Assembly: GCF_030733745.1 (NCBI RefSeq)
Contig: NZ_JASHIK010000008.1
Coordinates: 1 to 64,000, forward strand
Reading direction: 5' to 3'
DNA from: Stappia sp. MMSF_3263
Lineage (GTDB): Bacteria > Pseudomonadota > Alphaproteobacteria > Rhizobiales > Stappiaceae
DNA: 64,000 nucleotides
The stretch's first letter is position 1; each line of letters begins with the position of its first letter. A model generated the notes under the pieces. That model was not told where the DNA came from. It was given only the letters and a program-made list of their open reading frames with translations, and ran no database searches. Shown piece by piece: positions 39,207-47,477 of this stretch. A program made the translations under genes and the position numbers.

Positions 39207-40101
39207 CGTACGGGTGCGAGGATTTGAATTGATGCAAAGCCCATCCACACAAATACCACTCCACTAGCGAGAACACGGCCAGGGATCTAGCTGCCAAAGC
39301 TGGTTGTTTCAACACCGTGGCCACGATGGCTGCGCCATCAGCGCCAAAGGCGGGGTTTGGCTTCGCAGCATCAGAACGCAGAGCCAAAACGACGCGTGAT
39401 CTGCTCGGCAACGACCTAGTCGAGCCAATTCCACGGTGCACGCTTTTCGCTCATCGCAGGTGCCCGAGAGCGGATTTGTGCATCTGACCTACAGTGTCAG
39501 CCGCCCCGAAGTACCTGGACAGGACGAGCGACCGAAAGCCTCTACGCCACAAGCCCGAGCTTGGAAGGCGCCTTGGGTACTTCCCCGCTTTGCAGAACCT
39601 TAAACCGGTCGGTCGCGATCTCGAACCGCTTCGCGGTAAGCCAAGATTAGTCTGGATAAACCGACACAAACCGGGAACATAGCAGGAAGCTTATACGGCA
39701 TAATCCGAGCGGAGACACCGGCGCGCTCCAGTACACACTAACAGATGTCGCACGGGGTGTGAGCACTCACCACCATTGCCAGGAGAGCATCTCCTTTCGC
39801 ACCCGGCCTTTGCTGAACGCAACTAGCGATGAGATGATGTTGGAGATCGCTGTGAACAGGACGAAACGCAAAATCGAAGGTCTACATGTCGTCAACCTTC
39901 TTGGTGCAAATGCGCCGGACAACACCAATTGCGGAAGGGCCTAGCCCAAAATTTTACCAATACTAAAAATACGATGAAATACGATGTCGCTGTAAAGTTA
40001 TTAACTTTCTACGCAGAGGAACGATGCTGATATGAACCCTATTTCAATTTAAACTGACCTGATCGATCATTCTTCTGTCTGAGAAGAAATGGAGTCAGGA
40101 T
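39207..40101. other. Long gene-free stretch upstream of the recombinase genes
   Basis: 895 bp without a supported gene. Short frames on both strands show no recognisable domain. The last 150 bp are AT-rich (TTTAACTTTCTACGCAGAGG-type sequence around 40000) and probably hold the promoter of the recombinase operon. It may contain decayed island genes. Confidence 0.35.
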
Positions 40102-40401
40102 ATGGAAGATCGAGATGCCTCGAAACGGCAGAACATCTCCTCCGCAAACGACAACCGCCCACAAGCACAGGACCAGAACTTGGCAGCGACGCAGGAACAC
40201 CAGTCAGGGCAAAAGAGCGACGACGCATCCGACTTTGCGCAGTGGCAACATGTCGACAGGGCGGCGTTGTCCCTGGCCCAGCTGATCGGGCGGCGGATCG
40301 CACGCGAGCACTTCAAGGCTTTGCAATCGGTGGCGACAAACGACAACCTGCCTGCGACAGCGGGAATAGAAGGACAGGACAAGAAAGAAAACGAGGAATA
40401 G
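40102..40401 (+). CDS. Small hydrophilic protein paired with the serine recombinase
   Basis: A 99-residue, Gln/Asp-rich protein. The central segment ALSLAQLIGRRIAREHFKAL is helical. It starts shortly after GGAGTCAGGAT and ends 22 bp before the recombinase ATG, so they form an operon. Similar small frames precede large serine recombinases in other alphaproteobacteria; a role as a directionality or accessory factor is possible but not shown. Confidence 0.7.
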   Translation: MEDRDASKRQNISSANDNRPQAQDQNLAATQEHQSGQKSDDASDFAQWQHVDRAALSLAQLIGRRIAREHFKALQSVATNDNLPATAGIEGQDKKENEE

Positions 40402-40423
40402 GCACCGGAGAAAGGAGATCAGG

Positions 40424-42049
40424 ATGGCACGCGTTGCCCTCTATGCACGCTATTCGTCGGACAACCAGCGAGAAGCCTCAATCGCGGATCAGTTCCGGCT
40501 ATGCGAGGAATATGCAGTGCGCGAGAGTTGGCGGATCGTCGAGCGCTATTCAGATGCGGCGATTTCCGGCTCCAGCGTGATCCTGCGACCAGAAATTAAG
40601 AAGCTTTTGGCAGACGCACAGAGTGGCCAGTTCGATATTGTGCTGGCGGAGGCGCTTGACCGTCTGTCGCGGGATCAAGAAGACATCGCGGGCCTTTTCA
40701 AGCGGCTACGTTTTTCAGGCGTCAAGATCGTGACCTTGTCCGAGGGCGACGTGGACGAACTTCACGTCGGTTTGAAAGGCACTATGAACGCATTGTTCCT
40801 GCGTGACCTCGCCGCCAAGATCAGACGTGGTCAAAGCGGGCGTGTCGTCAACGGCTTTTCCGCAGGCGGCCTGTCCTATGGTTATCGTGTGGTCAAGAAG
40901 GTCGATGAACGCGGCGAACCTATCCGTGGACTTCGTGAGATTGACGAAGAGCAAGCCGATGTGGTGCGAAGGATCTTCCGCAGGTTTGCATCCGGTCAGT
41001 CGGCACGTGCGATTGCTGGATGCCTGAACCGGGAGGGCATCCCCTCCCCCTCAGGCAGCGAATGGGCCGCCTCGACCATCAACGGTAATCTCAAGCGAAG
41101 AAGCGGGTTTCTCTACAACGAGGCTTACATTGGCTTGCTCGTTTTTAACCGCGTTCAAATGGTCAAGGATCCTGAAACTGGCAAGCGCATATCGCGACCG
41201 AATCCACCCGAGAAGTGGCAGATCGTGGACGCACCGCATCTGCGCATTATCGATGATGAACTGTGGGACGCCGTACAAGCGCGCAAGAAGCTCTATGGGG
41301 GGACACGGCTCCATCATCGCCGACGGCCAAAGCATATGTTTTCGGGGTTGGTTCGGTGCGCTTGCTGCGGCGCTTCCTATACCGTGAAAAGCAAGGATCA
41401 GCTTTCTTGTTCGGCTCACCGTGAAAAGGGAACGTGTGACAACGGCAGAACCATTCGAGTTGGCACGCTGGAGCAACGTGTCCTTGAGGGTATTAAGAAG
41501 CGCCTTTTGGCACCCGATGCCATAGCTGGTTTTCTCGCCGAATATCATTGCGAGCAGAAACGTCTGAACGCCATCAATCGTCAGCACCGCAGGGAAGCAG
41601 AAAAACGGCTTGGCGGCATCGACCGGCAAATCAGCAACATCATCGATGCAATCGCCGAAGGCGTTGCGACGGTCAGTATGAAATCGAGGCTGCTGGAACT
41701 GGAGCGAGAAAAAGAGAACCTGTCGGAAGAACTCGAGACGCTGGCGTCAGCGGAGAACATCGTTGAGTTCCACCCAGCAATGGTCGAAGCATACCGACAG
41801 AAAGTTGCAGAACTTCAGAGTGCGCTGGGTAGAGATGAATGCGAATGTCTTGAAGCTGCGAATATTATCCGTTCTCTGGTAACCGGGATCGAGATCACAC
41901 CGAAGGAGGGGCGCGGGCAGCTGCAGATAAAGGTACACGGCGCACTAGCGGAGCTACTCAATCTTCCACAACGCAACCTAGGTGAACCTCCTAGGACTGC
42001 ACTGGTGGTAGCGGAGGAGGGACTCGAACCCCCGACACGCGGATTATGA
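40424..42049 (+). CDS. Large serine recombinase (site-specific integrase)
   Basis: A 541-residue large serine recombinase. The N-terminal resolvase domain has LYARYSSDNQREASIADQ with nucleophile Ser11, then EALDRLSRDQEDIAGLFKRL. The recombinase domain follows (GFSAGGLSYGYRVV), then a zinc ribbon (GLVRCACCGASY with Cys at SCSAHREKGTC) and a coiled coil (EKRLGGIDRQISNIIDAIAE). The C-terminal EEGLEPPTRGL and stop lie inside the tRNA-Met gene on the opposite strand, the arrangement produced when an element integrates into the 3' end of a tRNA. GAAAGGAGA is upstream of the ATG. Confidence 0.94.
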   Translation: MARVALYARYSSDNQREASIADQFRLCEEYAVRESWRIVERYSDAAISGSSVILRPEIKKLLADAQSGQFDIVLAEALDRLSRDQEDIAGLFKRLRFSGVKIVTLSEGDVDELHVGLKGTMNALFLRDLAAKIRRGQSGRVVNGFSAGGLSYGYRVVKKVDERGEPIRGLREIDEEQADVVRRIFRRFASGQSARAIAGCLNREGIPSPSGSEWAASTINGNLKRRSGFLYNEAYIGLLVFNRVQMVKDPETGKRISRPNPPEKWQIVDAPHLRIIDDELWDAVQARKKLYGGTRLHHRRRPKHMFSGLVRCACCGASYTVKSKDQLSCSAHREKGTCDNGRTIRVGTLEQRVLEGIKKRLLAPDAIAGFLAEYHCEQKRLNAINRQHRREAEKRLGGIDRQISNIIDAIAEGVATVSMKSRLLELEREKENLSEELETLASAENIVEFHPAMVEAYRQKVAELQSALGRDECECLEAANIIRSLVTGIEITPKEGRGQLQIKVHGALAELLNLPQRNLGEPPRTALVVAEEGLEPPTRGL

Positions 42050-42082
42050 TTCCGCTGCTCTAACCAACTGAGCTACTCCGCC
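42006..42082 (-). tRNA. tRNA-Met (CAT), elongator type
   Basis: A 77-nt cloverleaf read on the minus strand, starting GGCGGAGTAGCTCAGTTGG and ending in encoded CCA. Acceptor, D, anticodon (stem GCGGA/TCCGC, loop ATCATAA, anticodon CAT) and T arms (GGTTCGAGTCC) all form; the first acceptor pair is a G-U. Pairing and D-loop bases suit the elongator tRNA-Met; a tRNA-Ile with lysidine would read the same anticodon but differs elsewhere. The serine recombinase gene overlaps its 3' half. Confidence 0.93.
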
Positions 42083-42369
42083 GATCCGGCTGCAGGCGTG
42101 TCGCCCGCGCGAATGTGTGCCGGATATAGTCGGCGCCGAAGCCGTGTGTCAAGTGACCAGCGCGGCCGCCTGGCGCATTCTCCCCAGCCCCGCCTGCCCC
42201 GCGTTCATCACGCCCCGGCGCACGCCCTCACCTGCCCCGCGCTTCGTTGCTCGCCGTCCGCTCGGCCGTGTCACCTCGTCGCCGGCATCGCGGTTTCCTC
42301 ACACGTGGTTTTCGGCTAAGGCAAGGCCCGGGGCACGGTGCGTTCCACCACGGCAAACGGGGCAATTGC

Positions 42370-44079
42370 GTGAGCAACGAGGCAAACGGGCAAGCAGAGG
42401 CTGAGCGCACCACGAAACATGCCCGCACCGGGCTGGGCGCGCTGCTGCGCTTCCTGCTGCGCGACGGCAACCTGCTTCACTCGCCGGTTCTGGCCTATGC
42501 GGTGCTCGCCAGTCTGACCCGGTCCGGGATGATATTCTCGATCAATGCGCTGGCCGCAAGCGCCGCGATCGCCGCCGGCGACGTCGCCCTGCTCTTCGGT
42601 TCGATCGCCGCCACGCTGACCTTCTCCCATCTCGCGCGCGTCAACAGCTTCCGGCTGGTGCTGACGACCAAGCGCCGCCTGCGCACCCGCCTGAGCCGGC
42701 AGTTGCTCGATACCGATTCCGGCTTCTTCGCCCGCAACGACCAAGGCAAGATCTATTCCATCGTCACGCACGAGGTGAACCAGATTTCCTCCGCATCGGT
42801 GAACCTCATCGAGTCGCTCGAGGCGATGCTGCTGATCGCCTTCTGCATTCCCTATCTCTTCTATCTGTCGTGGCCAAGCGGACTGGCAACGCTCGCTGCT
42901 GTGCTGCTCGGCTGCGTGGGCTATGTGCTGGCCCAAGCCCCTGCCCAGGAGAACGCGGAAGCCGCCTCGCGGGTCGAATGGCAGTTCTTCGACCGGATCA
43001 ACGACGTCTTGCGAGGATTCAAGGAGTTGCGCTTGCGCACGGCGCGCAAGGACGACCTGCAGGACGACATCATCGATCTGGCCGCCCGCGAAAGAGAACT
43101 CAAGATTCGCTCCGAGCGGCTGTTCAGCCTCGGCCATGTCACGGCCCAGGGCGTCATGATGGGACTGCTCTGCCTGGTCGTCGTCGGGCTGCCGCTGATG
43201 GCCGGCACCGAGCCGGCAACAGTGCTGCAGGTGCTCACGGTCGTTCTCCTCACCTATGGCCCGGTCGAGACGGTGATGGGCAATCTCTCGTCCTTCTCGC
43301 GCGCAGCCGTGTCGCATCGGCTGATACAGGGGTTGGAAAAGGAACTGGAGGGCGACGCCGCCCATGTCGAAACGGTCCCCGCCCCGCTGCGGTCGGGCTT
43401 CCGCTCCATTCGCCTGAAGGGCGTCACAACGACACTGACAAGTCCTGGCGGCGGCGATGACCGCTTCGTCGTCGGCCCGCTCGACCTGACGCTGGTGCCG
43501 GGAGAGGTGGTTTTCATCTGCGGCGGCAACGGTGCCGGCAAATCGACGCTGATCTCGCTGCTCACCGGGCTGCGTCAGCCGGATGCAGGGGAGATATGCC
43601 TTGACGACGAACCCGTGACCCCGGGCAGGCTCGACACCTATCGCGGCCTGTTCAGCGCTGTCTTCAGCGAGTTCCACCTGTTCTCGCGGCTCTACGGCCT
43701 GACTGACCAGGAGCGCGACCGCATTCCGGCGAGCCTCGATCAGCTCGACCTCTCCCATCGCGTCGAGGTCAGGGACAATGCCTTTTCCACGCTGGCGCTC
43801 TCCAGCGGCCAGAAGCGCCGCCTGGCGCTCTCCGTCGCGCTGGCGGAGCGCCGCCCGGTCGTCGTGCTCGACGAGTTCGCCGCAGATCAGGATCCAGCAC
43901 ACCGGGCCCTTTACTACGACGTGCTGGTTCCGCAGATGGCCCGCGACGGCCACCTCGTCATCGCCGTCACCCACGATGAACACTGCTTCGACAAATGCGA
44001 CCGGCTGATCCGCATGGAGGCCGGACGGATCGTCTCGGACACGCGGCAGCATCGCGCTGCCAGCCCGGTCGCAAAGTGA
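42370..44079 (+). CDS. Cyclic-peptide-type ABC exporter, fused permease-ATPase (PvdE/SyrD family)
   Basis: A 569-residue half transporter. About six membrane segments (ALAASAAIAAGDVALLFGSI, LEAMLLIAFCIPYLFYLS, MMGLLCLVVVGLPLMAG) are followed by an ATPase with Walker A CGGNGAGKST, signature LSSGQKRRLALS, Walker B VVVLDEF and H-loop VTHDE. These signature variants are typical of the SyrD/PvdE exporters of peptide siderophores and lipopeptides. I placed the start at the GTG at 42370 (VSNEANG), preceded by GGGGCA; the upstream frame overlaps unlikely sequence. No peptide synthetase lies in the window, so the substrate is unknown. Confidence 0.87.
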   Translation: MSNEANGQAEAERTTKHARTGLGALLRFLLRDGNLLHSPVLAYAVLASLTRSGMIFSINALAASAAIAAGDVALLFGSIAATLTFSHLARVNSFRLVLTTKRRLRTRLSRQLLDTDSGFFARNDQGKIYSIVTHEVNQISSASVNLIESLEAMLLIAFCIPYLFYLSWPSGLATLAAVLLGCVGYVLAQAPAQENAEAASRVEWQFFDRINDVLRGFKELRLRTARKDDLQDDIIDLAARERELKIRSERLFSLGHVTAQGVMMGLLCLVVVGLPLMAGTEPATVLQVLTVVLLTYGPVETVMGNLSSFSRAAVSHRLIQGLEKELEGDAAHVETVPAPLRSGFRSIRLKGVTTTLTSPGGGDDRFVVGPLDLTLVPGEVVFICGGNGAGKSTLISLLTGLRQPDAGEICLDDEPVTPGRLDTYRGLFSAVFSEFHLFSRLYGLTDQERDRIPASLDQLDLSHRVEVRDNAFSTLALSSGQKRRLALSVALAERRPVVVLDEFAADQDPAHRALYYDVLVPQMARDGHLVIAVTHDEHCFDKCDRLIRMEAGRIVSDTRQHRAASPVAK

Positions 44080-44125
44080 GGCGAACCGCCGGTCGGGCGG
44101 GCGCGCAGGAGGCCCGGCGTTCCCC

Positions 44126-46570
44126 CTACATCTTTACCCGGGCGTTTTCCGCATCATAGAGCGGCCCCGTGTGCAGGGTCGCCGGTATCCTCTCATTGGC
44201 GACGACAAGCTCGTAGCGCCCTTGCTCGAGATAATCCCCGGTAACGCCCTCGGGGTTGCGCACATAGCCGTACCCGACCGGCCTGTCGAGCGTGTAGCCA
44301 TAGCCGCCGCTCGAAAGATAGCCGGCGAACTTTCCGTCTCGCAAGATTGTCTCGCGGCCGAGCAGGACGATATTGCGATCCTCGACGACAAAGGCCGCGA
44401 GCTTCTTCTTCGGGACCGAGTTGGCGGCACGCTCTGCCGCCTCCCGCCCGATGAAGGGCAGGCCCGACTTCAGCTTCACCGCCCAGCCGAGGCCCGCTTC
44501 GAGGGGACTGTCATTGGGAGTGATGTCCGAGCCCCACGCGCGATAGCCTTTTTCCAGCCGCAGGGATTCTATTGCCCGGTAGCCGGCCGGCCGGATGCCG
44601 TACGGCGCGCCGGCAGCCATCAATGCGTCGAAGACCTCGCCGGTCGCGCCGATCGGGATGTGCAGCTCCCAACCCAGTTCGCCGACATACGTGACGCGCA
44701 GCGCCCGGACGGCATGGCCGGCGATGGTGACGATCCGCACATGGCCGAAGGGAAAAGCGGCGTTGGAGACATCATCGGCAGGCGCAACCGCCGACAGCAC
44801 GTCACGCGCCCGCGGCCCCATCAGCGACAGGGTGCCAAAGGCCTCCGTGACGTCGGTGAGTTCGGCCGCCATGCCGGCGCCGATATGCTCGCGGATCCAC
44901 TGGCCGTCATGGGTGCGAAAACCCGTGCCGGTGACGATGTAGAAGAGATCATCGGCCAGGCGCGCCACCGTCAGGTCGCATTCGATGCCGCCGCGGGAGT
45001 TCAGCATCTGGGTGTAGGTCAGACGCCCCGGCGCCTTGCCGACGCGATTGGCACAGATGTGTTCGAGCGCCTCTGCCGCGTCGCGACCCCGCAACTCGAA
45101 CTTGGCGAAGGATGACTGGTCGAACAAACCGACGGCCTCGCGCACGGCGCGGTGTTCCTCGCCAACCGCATCGAACCAGTTCTGCCGGCCCATCGAATAG
45201 ATGTCGCGCGGCTCGTCCTCCTTCCGGGCAAACCAGTTGGGTCGCTCCCAGCCGAGCTTGGAGCCGAAAACGGCGCCGCGAGCCTTGAGCCGATCGTAGA
45301 GCGGCGAAACGATGCGCGGGCGGCCGCTTTCGTATTCCTCGTGAGGGAAGCCGATCGTGTAGTGCTTGCCATAGGCCTCCAGCGTGCGCTCGCAGACCCA
45401 GTCGCGGTCGCGGTGCAAGTCGGAAAAGCGACGGATATCGACGCTCCACAGATCGAGCGGCGCCTCGCCCTTCATCACCCATTCGGCCAGAACCCAGCCG
45501 GCGCCGCCACCAGACGCGATGCCGAAGGCATTGAACCCCGCACCCACATACATGTTGGCGCATTCAGGCGCGGCGCCCAGGATGAAGTTGCCGTCCGGGG
45601 TGAAGCTTTCCGGCCCGTTGATCATCTGCTTGACGCCGGTCGTCTCCAGCGCCGGGACCCGGTGCACGGCCTTGACCAGATGCTGCTCGAAATGATCCCA
45701 GTCGTCGTCGAAGAGCTGGAACTGGAAGTCGCCCGGTACATCTCCGGTCGTCCAGGCGATGGGGTCCGGTTCGTAGCCGCCCATCGCAAGCCCCCCGACC
45801 TCCTCCTTGAAATAGGTACGGCTGTCCGGATCGCGCACGGTCGGCGTCGAGGACTCGATCCCCTCGATCGCCTCGGTGATGACATACTGGTGCTTCACCG
45901 GCTGCAGCGGCACGTTGACGCCCGCCATCGCCCCCACCTGCCGCGCCCACTGGCCCGCGCAATTGACAACCATGTCGCAGGCGATCCGCCCGGCATCGGT
46001 CTCCACATGGGTGATGCGCCCGCCATCCATGACAAAGCCCGTCACCCGCACCCCCTCGACGATCCGCGTGCCATGCATGCGGGCGCCCTTGGCCAGCGAC
46101 TGGGTGATGTCGGAGGGGCTCGCCTGACCGTCGGTCGGCAGGAAGCTGGCGCCGACGAGATCGTCCACCCGCATCAGGGGCCACATAGCCTTCACTTCGG
46201 CCGGCGACAACAGATGCATCTCCATGCCGAAGCTCTTCGCCGTGGTGGCGAGGCGCCGGTATTCCGTCCAGCGATCCTCGTTGCAGGCAAGGCGCAGACA
46301 GCCGGTCATCCGCCAACCGGTTTCCAGCCCCGTCTCCGCATCGAGCCGCTTGTAGAGGTCGACCGAATACTTCAGCACCTGGGTGATCGAGGCGGAGGAC
46401 CGCAGTTGCCCGACCAGTCCGGCCGCATGCCAGGTGGACCCGCTGGTCAGCTTGCCTTGCTCCAACAGCAGCACGTCGGCCTTGTGGTCGCGGGCAAGAT
46501 GATAGGCGGTCGAGCAGCCTATGATGCCGCCGCCGATGACGACGATCTGGGCATGCTTGGGGAGCGTCAT
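44126..46570 (-). CDS. Sarcosine/dimethylglycine dehydrogenase-like flavoprotein
   Basis: An 814-residue two-part enzyme. The N-terminal half is a DAO-type FAD domain: VVIGGGIIGCSTAYHLA and GSTWHAAGL, the last holding the His that binds FAD covalently in this family. The C-terminal half is a GcvT-like, folate-binding aminomethyltransferase domain (SLMGPRARDVLS, VTYVGELGWELHI, RAIESLRLEKGYRAWGSDI). It should demethylate an N-methylated glycine, passing the one-carbon unit to tetrahydrofolate. The ATG at 46570 lies 4 bp after the kinase stop, with AAAGGG upstream. Its place beside betaine transport genes suits betaine breakdown. The exact substrate is not fixed. Confidence 0.91.
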   Translation of the reverse strand: MTLPKHAQIVVIGGGIIGCSTAYHLARDHKADVLLLEQGKLTSGSTWHAAGLVGQLRSSASITQVLKYSVDLYKRLDAETGLETGWRMTGCLRLACNEDRWTEYRRLATTAKSFGMEMHLLSPAEVKAMWPLMRVDDLVGASFLPTDGQASPSDITQSLAKGARMHGTRIVEGVRVTGFVMDGGRITHVETDAGRIACDMVVNCAGQWARQVGAMAGVNVPLQPVKHQYVITEAIEGIESSTPTVRDPDSRTYFKEEVGGLAMGGYEPDPIAWTTGDVPGDFQFQLFDDDWDHFEQHLVKAVHRVPALETTGVKQMINGPESFTPDGNFILGAAPECANMYVGAGFNAFGIASGGGAGWVLAEWVMKGEAPLDLWSVDIRRFSDLHRDRDWVCERTLEAYGKHYTIGFPHEEYESGRPRIVSPLYDRLKARGAVFGSKLGWERPNWFARKEDEPRDIYSMGRQNWFDAVGEEHRAVREAVGLFDQSSFAKFELRGRDAAEALEHICANRVGKAPGRLTYTQMLNSRGGIECDLTVARLADDLFYIVTGTGFRTHDGQWIREHIGAGMAAELTDVTEAFGTLSLMGPRARDVLSAVAPADDVSNAAFPFGHVRIVTIAGHAVRALRVTYVGELGWELHIPIGATGEVFDALMAAGAPYGIRPAGYRAIESLRLEKGYRAWGSDITPNDSPLEAGLGWAVKLKSGLPFIGREAAERAANSVPKKKLAAFVVEDRNIVLLGRETILRDGKFAGYLSSGGYGYTLDRPVGYGYVRNPEGVTGDYLEQGRYELVVANERIPATLHTGPLYDAENARVKM

Positions 46571-46574
46571 GGGA

Positions 46575-47477
46575 TCAACCCTTTCCGAAGCTGAGGCGAT
46601 AGCTGGCGAGCGCCGCCTCCAGGGCGGCGAGCGTTTCGGTCGTATAGGCGACATAGTCGACGCCCGGGGCGTCGAGATACAGTTCGGAGACGAGGCTCCA
46701 CAACGTCTCGCGCAGCAGCGATGCAACCTGCATGGCGGCATGGGCGCGCATCAGTTCGGCCGAGAGCGGCGCACCGCGATAGGCAAGAAGGAGCGCTTCC
46801 GCTTCCTCCGCTCCGAAGCCGGCATTGGATGCGATGCCGGCAAGGTCGAACATCGCGGTGCCGAACCCCGCATACTCGAAATCGATCAGCCAGAGCCGCT
46901 TGCCGTCGTCGATGAAATTGGCCGGCAGCAGGTCGTGATGGCCGAAGACAATCGGCATCGGCACCTGCTCGGTCTCCATTTCCTCGGCGATTGCCAGGAA
47001 CTCCGGCAGCCGCCCGGCAAGCCGCGAACCGCCCGCCTCCAGCGTCCGGGCATAGTCGCGGATCACATGGAAGACCCAGAAGATGAAGCCGGCTCCATGG
47101 ACATGGCGCCCCATCTCGTTGTGGAAGCGGCGGATCAGGCTGGCGACGTCGTCCCGGCGAAGGCGCACGTCCTGCGCCGTGAACGTGTGCCCCTCGATGA
47201 AGCGCGAGACCATCACCCCGGGCGCGCTATAGACGAGTTCGGGTGCGAAACCGAGATCGACGGCAACCTGCGTCACCATCGCCTCGCGCGCCCTGTCGAC
47301 ATGATGGAAGGGAAAATCGCGGCCAAGGCGGGCGACATAGGCACCGCTCCCGTCACGGACAAGGAAGCTGGCATTCGACAACCCGCCATGCAGCGGCTCG
47401 ATCGTCGGCTTGCCGGACCAGACCGGCAGCCCGGCGACCTGGGCCTCCTGCCTCGCGCTTTCCGTTGTTCGGCTCAT
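46575..47477 (-). CDS. Choline-kinase-like phosphotransferase (APH fold)
   Basis: A 300-residue protein kinase-like (APH/choline kinase) enzyme. The catalytic loop is VFGHHDLLPANFIDDGKRLW and the metal motif LIDFEYAGFG, as in choline/ethanolamine kinases; the N-terminal GGLSNASFLVRDG is the glycine-rich loop. It probably phosphorylates choline or another amino alcohol. The ATG overlaps the stop of the permease gene (ATGA). Co-occurrence with a betaine transporter and a methyl-glycine dehydrogenase is a known theme for choline-related uptake. Confidence 0.89.
   Translation of the reverse strand: MSRTTESARQEAQVAGLPVWSGKPTIEPLHGGLSNASFLVRDGSGAYVARLGRDFPFHHVDRAREAMVTQVAVDLGFAPELVYSAPGVMVSRFIEGHTFTAQDVRLRRDDVASLIRRFHNEMGRHVHGAGFIFWVFHVIRDYARTLEAGGSRLAGRLPEFLAIAEEMETEQVPMPIVFGHHDLLPANFIDDGKRLWLIDFEYAGFGTAMFDLAGIASNAGFGAEEAEALLLAYRGAPLSAELMRAHAAMQVASLLRETLWSLVSELYLDAPGVDYVAYTTETLAALEAALASYRLSFGKG

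Noticed and set aside
42316-44052. 578-codon minus-strand frame
   Set aside because: Antisense of the ABC exporter, which has all its ATPase motifs on the plus strand.
45152-46594. 480-codon plus-strand frame
   Set aside because: Antisense of the flavoprotein gene; His/Arg/Gln-rich translation without a domain.
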